Of a stretch of DNA of 64,000 nt, positions 63,632 through 64,000 are shown one piece after another; the first letter of the stretch is position 1, and every line of letters begins with the position of its first letter. A program made the translations under genes and the position numbers. Below the pieces are notes generated by a model. That model did not search any database. It saw only the letters and a program-made list of their open reading frames with translations, and had not been told where the DNA came from. Source of the DNA: Sipunculus nudus (taxonomy: Eukaryota > Annelida > Sipuncula > Golfingiida > Sipunculidae); contig CM049306.1 of the NCBI GenBank assembly GCA_026874595.1, positions 80,440,142 to 80,504,141 of the forward strand, given 5' to 3'.

Positions 63632-64000
63632 GCAAGTGTATTTTTTATTTTATTGTGTTGCTGTGAAAACATGTTCAATGAGCAAACATTCATGCACATT
63701 GACTTTTTAGCACGTCACCTAGGCAACGAATCGTCGCCATTTGTGCTGACTTTTTCGTCTGGGCAGTCACGGGAGTACATTTTAAAGATTTAAATACACC
63801 GCCTTTACTAGTGATTAACTCAGATTATTGTTTTTAAATGCGGGATAACACGTTACATTTAATTATTCCTATTGTTCACCTGTTCAATGTACAGGTATTA
63901 ATGGAATATTTTTTGTATTCCCATGAGTAATTTCCTTTATGCAGCTGTCCTGGTAATTTCTTTTATGCAGCTGAACTTGCCGAAAGACGGTAGATATTTT

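Noticed and set aside
1-64000. CRISPR arrays, bacterial operons, ribosomal RNA genes
   Set aside because: None seen. The window is clearly eukaryotic, with intron-split genes and animal-type repeats.

Overview
This is animal nuclear DNA: genes are split by spliceosomal introns of 0.1-5 kb, the sequence is AT-rich, and intergenic and intronic space is full of (AT)n tracts, hAT-like elements and other MITEs, tRNA-derived SINEs, LINE fragments and one decayed Ty3/gypsy-type element. Gene content and repeat style suggest a marine invertebrate, most likely a lophotrochozoan such as a mollusc. That placement is an inference; no species can be named from sequence alone.

Layout. 1-5.5 kb: no gene seen. 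5.56-8.34 kb, minus strand: a decayed copy of a DHRS11-like short-chain dehydrogenase gene (five exon remnants, one in-frame stop, a lost splice donor, first and last exons not found). 12.0-15.1 kb and 20.2-22.8 kb, minus strand: two tandem three-exon genes for small secreted DUF4174 (CCDC80-type) proteins of 181 and 185 residues, each with a TATA box. Between and around them lie a SINE, a ~140-bp-monomer repeat array and a hAT-like element. 25.2-27.2 kb: a 1,968-bp hAT-type element with a perfect 8-bp target duplication. 27.4-36.8 kb, plus strand: an intact seven-exon DHRS11-like gene (251 residues); its 5.2-kb first intron holds a MITE, a small cysteine-containing ORF and a Ty3/gypsy fossil. 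42.7-59.1 kb, minus strand: a complete twelve-exon DBH-like monooxygenase (MOXD1) gene, 580 residues, with all copper ligands. 59.6-60.35 kb: a 36-bp minisatellite. 63.36 kb to the window end, plus strand: the first exon of a second MOXD1 paralogue, head-to-head with the first.

The main theme is local gene duplication: paired DHRS11 (one dead, one alive), paired DUF4174 and paired MOXD1. Exon lengths and phases are conserved within each pair, which supports the exon models. Nothing in the sequence shows that the three families act in one pathway. The least ordinary signals are a 19-bp tandem array that multiplies a splice donor in MOXD1, two GC-type donors in the MOXD1 pair, and several short-element families with two or more copies inside this one window.
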